Shown in pieces: positions 1 to 11,137 of a stretch of DNA of 64,000 nucleotides. Position numbers and translations under genes: made by a program. This stretch comes from Zopfochytrium polystomum (lineage: Eukaryota > Chytridiomycota > Chytridiomycetes > Chytridiales > Chytridiaceae). The stretch is from assembly GCA_025765615.1 (NCBI GenBank), contig JAIVFJ010000004.1, positions 558,001 through 622,000 of the forward strand, in the 5' to 3' direction. A model generated the notes under the pieces. That model was not told the origin of the DNA and made no database searches. It saw only the letters and a list, made by a program, of their open reading frames with translations. Numbering within the stretch: the stretch's first letter is position 1; each line of letters opens with the position of its first letter.

Positions 1-1340
1 GAGAGAAAGAGGGTCTGAACCCAGTGAAGACCAGGCCCACCAGAGGCCACAGGAGCCAACAACCAGGGAAGAGGGGGCATACCTGAGAGACCATTCCTGC
101 AGCAGTACCTGACCAGACAGCTCATTCATATCCCCTTGAGAGACCTGGATTTGACTAGATGTATTGACAGGAACCTAGAGGCACCACCACAGATTTACCC
201 TCCATCCTTCCATCACCAAGTGGCTCCTACCCAGTCCAACCTAAACAGCATGCAGAATTGGTGAGGTGCACTGGGGCTTGAACCCAGCACACTGCCATCA
301 TGGCCAAGAGGACTTCAACCTCCTGTCACACACCAGGGGACTGCCACCCCCAGCTCTACATACAGTCAGGAAGAAAAGGGCAGGCAAGGGACTTCAGGCA
401 CAGGTTCTCACAGTCAACAAGATGGGGGGCAGCTGCTTAAATAGGAAAGGGTTGGAATCAGCAGGGTGAAGGAAGAAGGAAGGGAAAAGAGGGGAAAACA
501 TATACAAAAGAATAAAACAATAAATAAAACAGCAAAGAAGAGAGAGGAGGAGTGAGTCACCAATCAATGGGGCTGAGCCATCAAACAAGTAAGACAGCTC
601 AGAAAATCATGGAGCATTTCTTGGCATCAGCTGCCAAGAAAGATGGAGGAGATGGAGAGAGCTCGTTGGTGCAAAGAGGAAGACAGTCACTCTCAGCCAA
701 ACAAGAAAGAAAAGACACAGACAGAGACAACAAGGAATAAATAAAAGAGAAAACAGGAAAAACAGGATAAATTACTAATTGGAAAAATAAGTAAAAATCA
801 TCAATGAAAAGATAAAGAAAAACCCTGTGATCTCATACCCTTTTTATGAGGCATTACATCATGGTAGCAGGTGGTAGGGCTTGTTAGCTCTGCCATCATC
901 TTGTTAACTCTGTCCATCTGGGCTTAGCACTTCTCCCACAGAAGTGTTTCAGTCCTAAGTCATTTCCAAAAGTGAGGGGCCATTGGCCAGGCATAGTAGG
1001 ACTTTGCATTTCTGCCCAGTCTGTCAACTAGCATGTCTCGAACTTGGCACCTTCCCAATTGAAGGGAGCGCTCTAACCACTGAGCAAGGGAGCCTTGTAT
1101 CAGCAATTAGAATCAAGACTGAGTCTTTCTGTCTGCAACATCGCCAATAATAAGTAATAATAGTAGAGCTCAGAGGCAGACATACAGAGCCAGTCGGAGG
1201 CCGTATGGAAACCCAATAAATAATAAGAGAGTAGGAATCCAAGCCTAGTCACGTTTTGCCAGCAAAACGCAGGTCGAGACGGGGTGGTAATCCTCACAAT
1301 TACCAGTTAAAAAGTGGGTATACACTTAATTTATTTGAGG
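1..1340. repeat. Dispersed long repeat, copy A
   Basis: First of three diverged copies of one repeat (A here, B near 2930-4160, C near 4776-5590). A and B align almost end to end by eye. They share the block around 'ttgactagatgtattgacag' and the later stretch with 'catcatggtagcagg'. No long ORF and no recognisable transposase or reverse transcriptase is present, so the class is unknown. The left end is cut by the window edge. A tRNA-like block lies at 1029-1097 on the minus strand, and a short hairpin follows the unit at about 1335-1370. Confidence 0.8.
1029..1097 (-). repeat. tRNA-like block inside repeat copy A
   Basis: Read on the minus strand this resembles a tRNA: a D-arm 'GCTCAGTGGTTAGAGC', an anticodon stem CTCCC/GGGAA around the loop TTCAATT (CAA at the anticodon position), then a T-loop-like TTCGAGA. 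These correspond to A-box and B-box regions of a pol III promoter. It is degenerate and recurs at the same place in copies B (damaged) and C, so it is a tRNA-derived part of the repeat rather than a functional tRNA gene. Confidence 0.6.
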
Positions 1341-1372
1341 TCACAGGCTCGACAGCCTGTCGTCCTCACAAA

Positions 1373-2929
1373 AGGCAAAGGCAACTGTGAAAAGGTTGGC
1401 ACAGTAGCAAAGAATGTGCACGATTCTCTGGTCCATGACACAGTGTGAGACTACACCAAGGTCTCAGTGATAAAGTCTAGGGATTTTATTCGCAAAAACA
1501 AGTGTACCTGTCATAAAACCACAAGGATCAGGACCCCTATTGTTATTCCCCAGTTCTTTAGTTTCCAAGGCGTTATCAAAGTGTATTTGCAGCTAACCCG
1601 TCTTTATTATTGGGCCTGCTTTTACAACTTTGTCTTAACAGTTTCTGTTGCACCAGGGTTTTCTCAACATATTTTCTTTTTTGGTGACCAATAGAGACTG
1701 CCCGACTGCCTAGGGATGGGGTGCCTGACAGGCTGTACCCCAAGCCTGCTTAATTTATTATTTATTTCGGCCCCTTTACATACACGCATAGGGTTGGGGG
1801 GACTTAAGAGCATTTGTGGTGGATGCTCCAAGTCAGGGGGGTTGACTTGTCAATTTTCTCTCTGTTTTTGGGCCATTTCTCTTTTTCCGCTTTTCTTCAA
1901 TCTGATTTCTGTCCTTTGGCACCAATACAGAGTCCCTTCAAATCCATCTGGCTCACAACAGTGAGGGTAGCGAGAGGTGGTACACACCCAGGTGAGTACA
2001 TGGTCCCTTCGGGGGCTCCTCTTAAGGGGCCACAGGTGGGGAATGCAGCTGGCCCCACCACCAACTGTGTGACACTGCTGGCTCTGTGTTGGAGTGAGGA
2101 TCACAGGCACTCACCTGCCACAGAGGCAATGGTGATGGCATCGTCGACCTTGCGAGGGTGTTGGTGGCTGGTAGCATGGCCCCTGACACCTGAGAGTTTG
2201 ATCTACGAGTGCCTGCCTCGGTCCTATTGCTGTGAGAGTGAGATGTGTGAGTATGATTGCGATGTGATAAAGCCTGTTGGTCGAGTGATCGTGCTGACCC
2301 AGCCCAGCGGGGTGCGTGTACAATTGCAGGTGTTTCCGCGTGCAAGCTCCTGCTGGTGACCTTCCGACCCCTACAAAGTCGACTCCCTTGTCTCTCTCCC
2401 CCATGTCGCTGGCGATGACAAGGGCTCCCGCAGCACTGTCTGCGATGAGGGGCGCAAGGTCGCGCCCTGTCTGTCCTGTTGCTATTAACTGCTCCTGTTG
2501 TATTTGAGATTAGGTTCCTGAGATAAACCCCCCCATTTCCCTCTTCTCTCTCTTTATTCTGCAGTTGTGTTGCACCCTCAGGAGTGCCCTTCCGTTTTCC
2601 CTCGCACCAGCCTGCAGTCACAAGAGTAATCAGTGAACCTGCAGTGATCCTTCAGAGGATTGTTCCTCTGAATGTTCATTCTTTGTGTTTGAGACCCTGT
2701 TAGACAAATCAGCAGGGGTACTTTGTGGACTAGGCAAGTAGTATGGTTGAAACACCCCTAGACAACAGCCCAATAAAGTTAGTTTTAGCCTATTATTTGC
2801 TTTCCCTCACTCTATGGCCTAGATCCCAGGGTCAAAGGAGTGAGTATAGTCTCAGAACAGAGTAGGCCCAATGGGAGGCACAAGTCAAAGCCAAAGGGGA
2901 CTGAGAAATACAGTAAGAATACTGCAAGG
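1373..2929. other. Gene-free spacer between repeat copies
   Basis: ORFs on both strands here (up to about 200 codons) overlap one another, have no recognisable domain and lack splice context. I see no gene. Confidence 0.5.
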
Positions 2930-4160
2930 AGGAGGGGGATACCTGAGAGACCATTCCTGCAGCAGTACCTGACCAGCCAACTCATTCATATCACCTTGAG
3001 AGACCTGGATTTGACTAGATGTATTGACAGAAGCCTAGGGGCACCACCACAGATTTGCCCTCCATCCTTCCATCTCCAAGTGGCTCCTACCCAGTTCAAC
3101 CAAAGCAGTATGCAGAAATGGTGAGGTGCACGGTGGCTTGAACCCAGCACACTGCTGTGATGGCCAAGAGGACTCCAACCTCCTGTCACACACCAGGGGA
3201 CCGCCAACCCCAGTTCTACACACAGTCAGGATGAAAAGGGCAGGCAAGGCAACTTCAGGCACAGGTTCACACACTCAACAAGATGAGGGGGTAGCAGCTT
3301 GAATAGGAAGGTTGGAATCACCAGGGAGGAGGGAAAAAGGAGGAAAAACACATACAAAACAGCAAAACAATAAGTAAAACCTCAAAGAAAAGAATGGAAG
3401 GAGTGAGTCACCAAGAAACGGGGCTGAGCCAGCCAAGCAAGGAAGACAGCCCAGAGAATCATGGGGCATTTCTTCGCAAACAGGGTGGAGGGCTGGCAAG
3501 AAATGATTGGTGCAGAGAACAAGACAGTCTCACAGCCACGGAGGAAAGGAAAGACACAGACAGGGGAGAAATCAAAGAGAAAGCAGGAAAAACGGGGAAA
3601 ACAGGATAAATTACTAATTGAAAAGATAAGTAAAAATGAGCCAATGAAAAGGGAAGGAAGAACCCTGTGATCGCATACCCCTTTTATGATGGTAGTAGGC
3701 GGTAGAGCTTGTTAGCTCTGACATCATCTTGTTAACTCTGTCCATCTAGGCACTTCTCCCTCAGTAGTGTTTCAGTCCTTAGTCATCTCCAATAGTGAGG
3801 CGTCATTAGCCAGTCAAAGTAGGACTTCGCATTTCTCTGCAGTCTGTCAACCAGCATGTCTCGAATGAAGGGAGTGCTCTAACCACTGAGTAGGAGCCTT
3901 GTATCAGCAATGAGAGCCAAGACTGAGTCTTTCTGTCTGCAACGCTGCCAATAAAAAGTAATAATAATAAAATAATAATAAATTAATAATAAATTGAGCT
4001 CAGAAGAGGCAGACAAACAGAGCCAGTCAGAGGCCGTATAGAAGCCAATAAATAATAAGGGTGTAGGAATCCAAGCCTAGTCATGTTTTGCAAGCAAAAC
4101 ACAGATTGAGAGGGTAATCCTCACAATTACCTGTTAAAAAGTGAGAGGGTATACTGTGAG
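2930..4160. repeat. Dispersed long repeat, copy B
   Basis: Direct-orientation copy of the repeat at 1-1340, with scattered substitutions and small indels. Its tRNA-like block (about 3853-3900) has lost roughly 20 bases, including the T-arm side. An ATA-rich microsatellite at 3958-3995 is expanded relative to copy A. No coding capacity is seen. Confidence 0.8.
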
Positions 4161-4775
4161 ACTGTGCTCTCTAAATCTCCTCACCCTGGGCTGGAGGTGG
4201 AAATAGAGCAATGGCCTAAATACCAATCCTATCTAATGAAAAGGGGCAAAAGAAGGTGTCTAGGGGTCACCAGACAGGAAAATGTATTTGGAGTCTACTA
4301 AAGCCCATCATCAAACACAAAAGAAACTCTTTAAACACAAAAAAGAGCAGTTATCACACACCTAAAAGGGAAACATAAGAAAAGTGTGACAAAGGTGGCA
4401 CAATCACAAAAGAAAGTGCAAAATGCCTCTGGTCCAAGACACAGAGAAACCCCTATGGCAAAGCCAAGGGGACCGAATCACTCGGTAAGGAATGAGACTT
4501 AGGGCAACAAAAGGGGCGCCTAAGGCAGCACCAACCAATCTTTGCCAGCTCCTTCCCAAGGCAGAAGCCAAGGGGGAAGGCAAGAGAGTAACCCAACTCA
4601 ATCCAAGGAGGGGGCACACAGGGTGGGAGACAGTGGGACTCTTCTTGCTTCATCCTACTAGGACACAGACATCTGCCTCACCGGGCCAGAGGAATCCCCT
4701 ATCTTAGAAGCAAGGAAGGTTAAAACCCACTCCCACACACAAGTGTGGCACCATGACATCACAGGCATTAATCTG
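4161..4775. other. Gene-free spacer
   Basis: Unassigned sequence between repeat copies B and C. No domain, RNA gene or clear repeat boundary was seen. Confidence 0.5.
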
Positions 4776-5590
4776 AGAGAAAGAGGGTCTGAACCCAGTG
4801 AAGACCAGGCCCACCAGAGGCCACAGGAGCCAACAACCAGGGAGATGGGGGCATATCTGAGAGACCATTTCTGCAGCAGTACCTGACCAGCCAGCTCATT
4901 CATATCACCTTGAGAGACTTGGATTTGACTAGATGTATTGACAGGAACCTAGAGGCACCACCACAGATTTACCCTCTATCCTTCCATCACCAAGACAAAG
5001 AGAGACAGTAAACAAACAACTAAATAAAAGATAAAACAAGAAAAAGAGCCAAAACAAAGGAAAATACTAATTGAAAAAATAAGTAAAAATCATCAACAGA
5101 AAGAGAAAGAAAAGCCCTGTCTTCTCATACCACTCATATGAGGCATTACATTATGGTAGCTGGGCATCTGGACTTTGCACTTCTCCCACAGAAGTGGTTC
5201 AGTCCTTAGTCATTCCAAAAGTGAGGGGTTATTAGCTGCGCATGGTGGACTTTGCAGCCCAACAGTCAGCATGTCTCAAACTTGGCACCTTCCCAATTGA
5301 AGGGAGCACTCTAACCACTGAGCAAGGAAGCCCTATGCCAGCAGTTGAGCAAACACTGACTCACTCAGTCTGCAGCCGTTGTACAGAATAATAATAATAA
5401 TAATAGCAAATAATAATAGTGACAGGTGACGTAGGCGCGACAACAAGTGTCAGTCAGTGGCTTATGTGGACAACCAATAATAATAAGATAATAATATATA
5501 CAACAAAGTCCAAGCCGAATGTGTGTATAACGCGCTTCGAGATAGGTGGATAATCCTCACAATTATCAGTGAAAAAGTGGGTATACACTC
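4776..5590. repeat. Dispersed long repeat, copy C (internally deleted)
   Basis: Begins with the same sequence as window base 1 and follows copy A to about 4993. It then jumps to the equivalent of about 700 in copy A, so roughly 500 bp are missing. The remainder keeps the tRNA-like block (5269-5336) and an ATA microsatellite (5391-5420). Because it matches base 1, it places the true start of the unit at or upstream of the window edge. Confidence 0.75.
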
Positions 5591-5685
5591 TTTTATTTGA
5601 GCTCACAGGCATGATGGCCTGTCGTCCTCACAATATACTTAATTTATTTGAGGTCACAGGCTCGACAGCCTGTCATCCTCACAAG
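5580..5685. repeat. Two tandem hairpin-bearing repeat units
   Basis: Two adjacent units of about 50 bp, each with a perfect or near-perfect stem ACAGGC(T)/(A)GCCTGT and outer GAGG/CCTC pairing. A third copy lies at about 1320-1372, after repeat copy A. The loops differ (CGAC against ATGATG) while the stem is kept. Confidence 0.6.
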
Positions 5686-8464
5686 TTGCAAGGGTGGCAT
5701 GTGTGTAGTTTCATTAAGGTCAAGGGTTTTGTGTTTTTCCTGCGTGGCATTTCCTGTCACGCAGCGAAATAATAAAAATATTTAGAAAAATACCAATCAA
5801 TCTGATTACAAGAAAGATCATTTAAAATTCCCCACAATGCAAACAACCAAAACCACAGCAATTGACGTGTCAAATAACCTTGGTCATCAATATTTATTAA
5901 CTATAAAAGCCTCACTGCCTTGAGTAGTCTGAAGAGCTTCTGACTCCAATTGGATGTTACCAGTGTGGTCTTTCTTAATTACATGCGCTGTGAGATCTCC
6001 CTTTCATCCTCAGGGGCTCATCTATAGACAAGTGGCAAAAGGGATAAGGCAAGTCTTTAAGATGGGAAGCTCCTGGTTATTAGCAGAGCCAGAACCCTGG
6101 ATTCACACAGATGAATGATGTGATTCAGTTTTATCTTGTTGAAGGATAGCTGGACCGAGTGGAGTTGCTCAGTGAAGAGTACCCCACAGGCCTGAGGTTC
6201 ATGTCGTGACTGTCCAAGTTAGCAATTAAGTTGAAGTCATGTGCTTATCCAGATGGAATCACTAGTGGGTGGCAAGTCTGCACAGTGCGTGCTGCGAAGA
6301 GGACCTCATGCGAAGAGCACATGACAGCTGCTACCAAGGTCAATGGCCACGATCTGTGCTCCGTCATTGAGCGCCTGCGTAGTTGTACCTCCAGACGCAG
6401 AGACCTTTGGATGAATCACCAGCAGTGAGAAAGACAGGTAATCTGCTTATTGAGAGTAGAGGAGATAGTCACGAGCAGTGAAGGAGGAAAGGAGGTATTT
6501 ATTCAGGAGGAAAGAGAAAGCAAGGAGGGCGGGATTGCCCGTGGCAGCGCCGATATGTGGAAAAGGAGGAGGCAGTTGGATCAGGACCTGTGTGTGAGAA
6601 TCACTCGCATCCCTTGTCACATGTCACAATACAGTTTTGTTTTTGCTTCCACTCACTCTGCGTCGCCTGCCACTGTTTGTGTGCGGCACACCATCGCACT
6701 GTGCCCACGAGTCCACCCGACACAAACAGGGAAGACACTGGAAAAGGAATACGAAAGAAGAGGAAACAAGGCACAATAAGAGGGGGGACACGGGAGAAAT
6801 GAGGGAAATACACGAAATACATAAAGGAACAAAGGAACGGTCATAAAAGAAAAAGGGGGCGCTATGCTTGCGTGCTGGCCCAGTGCCCACAGCAGCGCTG
6901 GAGGTAAAAGATAGCTCTTGACCGCTTAATCGGGTGGACGCCTGGTGAGCAGTCGCAAAGAAGTGGGTGGGCCAATGATTGTCCTTGTCATAGTCGCTGG
7001 GAGAATAAGGCTATGCCAAGGACTAGCTGCCGAGATTGCTTAGTAATCTCACAACATCAGTGCAGGAACAGTGGATTGAAAGTTGGGGAAAATGAAATAA
7101 GAAGAAAACTGAGTAAAAATAAGAATGAATGAATGAGTGTGCCCCTTGTGCTTAGGCCCAATCAGCACAAGGAACACAGGATGCTCTTTTATAGTGATAT
7201 ACACTGGAGCCTGTGAAGGAATGTGATGAATGGTAATAAAGATAAATATAATATAGGGGGGCAATATAAGGACAAAGCCATCACTCGGAAAGCGCTTTTA
7301 GGGAGACCCCAGCAAAGACGATGATCCATGAGACTAGGAATCTCACACGCACAGTTCTATGGTTCTCTAAATGAGAAAAAAACTATTACATCCCTCTTAA
7401 GTAGAGCTGAAGAATTGGGTAAAGGAGCCAGATATTCAACAAGTTTAGTGGACATATCCTGCCAATGGTGTAGCTAAGCACTAATACCCCTTTTTGTACA
7501 CTTCTTAAATACGTTCGTTGTCCAGAAGGCGACTTGTACTTTAAAGCCAACGAAATAAAACAATGCACACGCAAACATGAATCGAGTATTTTGGCCCCAT
7601 TTAACCAATGGCTTGAAAGTAAGTTCATTTACAACACAGTTCTCTTAGCCAAATGATCAGACTCAAGATTCTTGGCAAAATCAGTCCAGGAATTTGAAGC
7701 TTCATTTGTGTCTCTAAAGCTTTTTGAGGAAGTAGGAGTGGAGAAGATGGAGATGTGCGTTTGTGTGTTTGTGGCTGGTCCTTCTTTCTGCACTTGGAGG
7801 AAGAAAAAACCTGTTTACAGCCATATCCGAAAAATTTTTGGCAACCAAGCGAAAATCAAGGGAAATTCAACTCCAAATCGAGTGCAACAGATAGGGCTAG
7901 AGTCTGACAGCTGAATTCCCACAGACAAAGTTTTGTTTTGCCAGGTCTGTCTCCTGTGAGGCTTGGCAGATCGGATAGGATAGGTTAAGACGCCCTTATC
8001 CGAAACTGTGCAAAAGCAAAAATCTGCTAACTGTAACCGAACCGGGACCACTCGCTATATCTGTATCCCAACTTTAACCGGGGTTTGGCCGATTAATTAT
8101 CGGTTAGTTGTGTAAGCCAGTCAAAACTGATGTTTTTGGTTAAAATATTCCTTAACCGTATCCTTAACTGATCCTAACCGGAGAAGAGTTAGAAAATTTG
8201 ACCTCTGTCCTAGCCGAAAAATAACAGTTTGGGATTGCGGTTTGAACCAATGAACCGAGGAGCCTTTGTCTCCCGCCTGTCCGCAGTGAGTTGATTTTGA
8301 TTTGCACTTCAGATGGTCGGCCAATGTTTTCAGGCTAGCGCTGTAAACAATTGATACATAATGACACGTAGTGACTCATAATAAAAGCTAGGCGAGTAAA
8401 TAGACAGAAATACCACAAACCGAGCGAAATGCCCAAATTTGGTTTTGTCTTCTCCTGATGGGGG
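5686..8464. other. Gene-free AT-richer interval
   Basis: Apart from the LTR-like relic at 6591-6698, no gene is supported. The longest ORFs are around 110 codons, overlap ORFs on the other strand and show no domain. Confidence 0.5.
6591..6698 (+). repeat. Diverged LTR relic related to the 36.6-kb retrotransposon
   Basis: Starts TGTGTGAGAATCAC and follows the 124-bp LTR of the intact Ty3/gypsy element (36567-36690) through 'atcccttgtcacatgtca' and 'gcggcacacc', with substitutions and indels. No internal retrotransposon sequence follows, so it is a solo LTR or fragment of an older family member. No target-site duplication was convincing. Confidence 0.7.
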
Positions 8465-8472
8465 ATCAGACA
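8465..8472. repeat. Target-site duplication, left (SINE)
   Basis: ATCAGACA, repeated exactly at 8792-8799 directly after the A-rich tail. Confidence 0.75.
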
Positions 8473-8791
8473 GTCTACGGCCTCTCACAAGAGCCCAGCT
8501 GGGAAAGCATGGGGGGTCTGGGTAACTGTCACTCAAGGGCCCAGGGTTCAAGTCACGACACCAGCTGTTGAAGGCAACAAAAAAGTGTATGGTCTTGAAT
8601 CGCAAGGAGTGGTGCGTTGGAGATGCCTGATGACCCTGTAAGTCTGTAGTGGATGGGGTGGGTTTGCTGAGGTGATACCTGGACGTAGTCTATAACGGTT
8701 CACTGTTGATGGCTCTTTCTCTTACTGTCAGCCCCTTCAGGGCTGGAACAATATAAAAAAAAAAAAATTAAAAAAAATCAAAAAAAAAAAA
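8473..8791 (+). mobile_element. tRNA-derived SINE with A-rich tail
   Basis: Flanked by a perfect 8-bp direct repeat, ATCAGACA, at 8465-8472 and 8792-8799. The head contains a B-box-like GGTTCAAGTC (about 8545). The body carries a short palindrome, cagcccctt-cagggctg (about 8728-8748). The 3' end is an A-rich tail interrupted by single T and C (8753-8791). B-box, A-rich tail and target-site duplication are the hallmarks of a SINE moved by LINE machinery. The family and parental tRNA are not identified. Confidence 0.75.
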
Positions 8792-8799
8792 ATCAGACA
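8792..8799. repeat. Target-site duplication, right (SINE)
   Basis: ATCAGACA, matching 8465-8472. Confidence 0.75.
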
Positions 8800-9385
8800 A
8801 ACCACGAGGGCAAACACGCCATGATTTCTCAGAGGCTTTACCTGTTCCCACTGCTCTTCTTCTGCCAGCAGGATGGCGCAAGTGTTCCAAAAAATGCAGT
8901 GTGTCCAGTTGCTGCTCTGCTGGGGCTGCCCAGCTGTCCCCTTTTAAAGCAGGTGTCAGAGGCACAGCCTGGGAGACGTCTGAAGCTTTGACTGTGGGAG
9001 TCGTTTGAGTTTGGGAGACGTTCAGGTGGCCTGGCCAGGGACAATGACACCCTGTTGCATCACGCTGATGTGGCCAAACGCCATGGAGTATGCAAGTAAT
9101 AATCAGGCAAATAGCTTATCATTTCATTAAGATTTTTGTTGCTCAACATGTGTAACTTGCTGTTTTGACCCCCGTCGTCGTTCAACTCTCTTCAGCTCGT
9201 CTATTTTCCCGCTCCCTTCTCTTACAAGAAGTGCGAGGTGAAATTGCGGATCTTTGATGCCAATTTATTCATTTTAGAGATTTTATTTCTGCAACAAAGC
9301 GGAAAGAACCGTTTGGAGAAGGAAATGACGATCATCAAAAAAGTTTTGAATCAAGCAACGCCATGCGCCTAAACAAGGCTTCGTT
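8800..9385. other. Gene-free spacer 3' of the AlkB-like gene
   Basis: No supported ORF or repeat. It probably holds the 3' flank of the minus-strand gene ending at 9386. Confidence 0.5.
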
Positions 9386-10321
9386 TCACTTTGCAAAGTT
9401 TTTTCCGACAGCATGTCGTAAGGTGTATTTTGACGAGCTCCTCCAATCGGAGCCGGCAGCCTTTTCGGACATGACGTACAGGTCTCCCGGGTACAGCGGA
9501 ATTTCTACCTTTTCACCGACGGCGCGTCCGTTGTGGAACCAGCGAAAGTAAATGGGCATCGCGGCAGTTCCCAGCCTCGCGCCAACGACCCTCTTGCGCT
9601 CCGTGTCCCCGTGAAACCCGATGCCGCACTTTGCAGCGTCATAGTAGTAATTCGACTCGACCTTCATCCCGGCGGTCTTTGGCGGCAGCAGTCCCTCGAC
9701 GGCGGCGTGCAGCTGTTGCAGCAGCGGCACGTCGCGCATGGCGACGATGCGGCCCTTGCCCGCCTCGTAGTCGGGCTCCTGCGCGACGGCGTCAAAGCAG
9801 AGGTTCCAGCGCGCGTGCTTGTTGACGACGCGGCCGTACATGCGCGCCTTGGTGTCGTAGCGGAGGGCGCGCTGCTCATCAAAGAGCGCGGTCGCAGACA
9901 CGCCGAGGGCGTCGACGCCGCCGCGCACCACGAGGACGTGCGCGGACGGGGTCGCTGCGGCCGGGGCGTCGCGGCGTCCCGGAGGGCGCATTGCGACCAT
10001 GACCGTTTCGGCGAAGCGACTCTGTCGATCGCCACGGCCACCAAGTCCGACGCGGCTACTCTCGCTCGAATCATTACCTCCACTCTCACTCCCGCCCTCA
10101 GGCTTTTCTTTCAGGCTCTCCTTCTCCTCCCTCCCCACCTCCTCATGGCCGATCGCGCCCCCCTCAGCAAAGTGGCGCCGAATCGCGATTAGATCCGCGT
10201 ACGAGAAGCCCTCGTCGGCGCAGGAGCCGATGCGCTGCATGCCGCGGTGGTTCTCGGCGCACTCGCCAAATGTGAGCGTGATGACAGAGGACGACGACGA
10301 CGACGACGGAGTGGCGGTCAT
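9386..10321 (-). CDS. AlkB-like 2-oxoglutarate/Fe(II) dioxygenase
   Basis: Single exon; 311 aa from the ATG at 10321-10319. The reading frame is open a further 42 codons upstream, but that extension is Lys/Arg/Glu-rich and overlaps a T-rich tract, so I prefer the internal Met. The C-terminal half has the double-stranded beta-helix iron site: His-Gly-Asp in 'GFHGDTERK' (HxD) and a distal His in 'YTLRHAVG'. Between them is 'PIYFRWFHNG...VEIPLYPGDLYVMSEKA', typical of AlkB-type folds. The N-terminus holds a 'TFGECAENHRGMQRIG' motif, then a Ser/Gly/Glu-rich linker. The usual AlkB C-terminal Arg-rich substrate signature is not evident, because the protein stops nine residues after the distal His. 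Expected chemistry is oxidative hydroxylation or demethylation; whether the substrate is nucleic acid or protein cannot be told. Confidence 0.75.
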   Translation of the reverse strand: MTATPSSSSSSSVITLTFGECAENHRGMQRIGSCADEGFSYADLIAIRRHFAEGGAIGHEEVGREEKESLKEKPEGGSESGGNDSSESSRVGLGGRGDRQSRFAETVMVAMRPPGRRDAPAAATPSAHVLVVRGGVDALGVSATALFDEQRALRYDTKARMYGRVVNKHARWNLCFDAVAQEPDYEAGKGRIVAMRDVPLLQQLHAAVEGLLPPKTAGMKVESNYYYDAAKCGIGFHGDTERKRVVGARLGTAAMPIYFRWFHNGRAVGEKVEIPLYPGDLYVMSEKAAGSDWRSSSKYTLRHAVGKNFAK

Positions 10322-10447
10322 CAGTGGTTTTGGTTGTGCTGTCGCACTTTCCTTTGTTCTCTGTTTCTTTCCGTTTTTGCACGTCCTGTTTATTTTCTCT
10401 CTCTCTTTTCTTTCTTTTCTTTCCTTTTTTTTTTTCCTTTGGTTCAC

Positions 10448-11137
10448 TTGGCAAAGTCATCCCCGGCAAAGTCGCTATTCCACATTGAGCGAGCCACCAA
10501 CTTGCACAGGCTGCTCTTCAACAACGGTTCGCACAAATGGCGACAAGTTTCTGAGTGCCAAGCACCCTCTGCGGGCCCACTTTCTAAACTTTTCTCTTCA
10601 TCCACTCTGCCAATCTGTGTGTTTTGCTTTCAAAGAATGGAGTCGTTACAAGAGTTTATTTCGGAAGGAGCATTCCGCCCCTGTCGTTTCGAGAGAACGA
10701 CAGCAGCGGCAAGGAAAGGGGAGCATCTCAAGAGGTACTCGAGACAACAAATCAAAGAAGGAAGACAACGCGGAATGAGATCGTTCAGGCAGAAACTAAA
10801 CAGAATTGAAGGAATCGTTTGAATGAGCGGTAAAAGGAAACGGGGAGCAACTCCAACCAAAGGAGGAGGGTAAGTACAAACTTGGAGAGAGGAAGAAATG
10901 GAAAGTAGAAAGAAGGGGGAAAGAGGGAAAAAGCCCACAGCTGCAGTCTTGTTCTGCAGAGGGCAAAGGCGAAAGAGGTACGGTTGTTTAGGAAAAGGAG
11001 ACGGGTGGTTTAGTCATTCTGAAGACTGAAAAAAAAGCAACGGTCTATCGATTCAACAAAAACACCGTTCACATTTTTGGTTGAAATCAAGGCCATGCCA
11101 TTAGGAGTAAGCGAGTGCATGCGGAGAGGGAGAAGCC
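10448..11137. other. Spacer between two minus-strand genes
   Basis: No supported gene. It should contain the promoter of the AlkB-like gene (proximal part T/C-rich) and the 3' end of the halogenase-like gene. Confidence 0.5.

Noticed and set aside
1029..1097. Functional tRNA-Leu gene on the minus strand
   Set aside because: Acceptor pairing is poor, the B-box is degenerate, and the same block recurs, partly deleted, in other repeat copies.
2022..2621. 199-codon minus-strand ORF between repeat copies
   Set aside because: No domain, overlaps a similar-length ORF on the other strand, and lies in repeat-rich DNA.
9533..10192. 219-codon plus-strand ORF opposite the AlkB-like gene
   Set aside because: Antisense shadow of a GC-rich gene whose minus-strand translation carries the iron-binding motifs.
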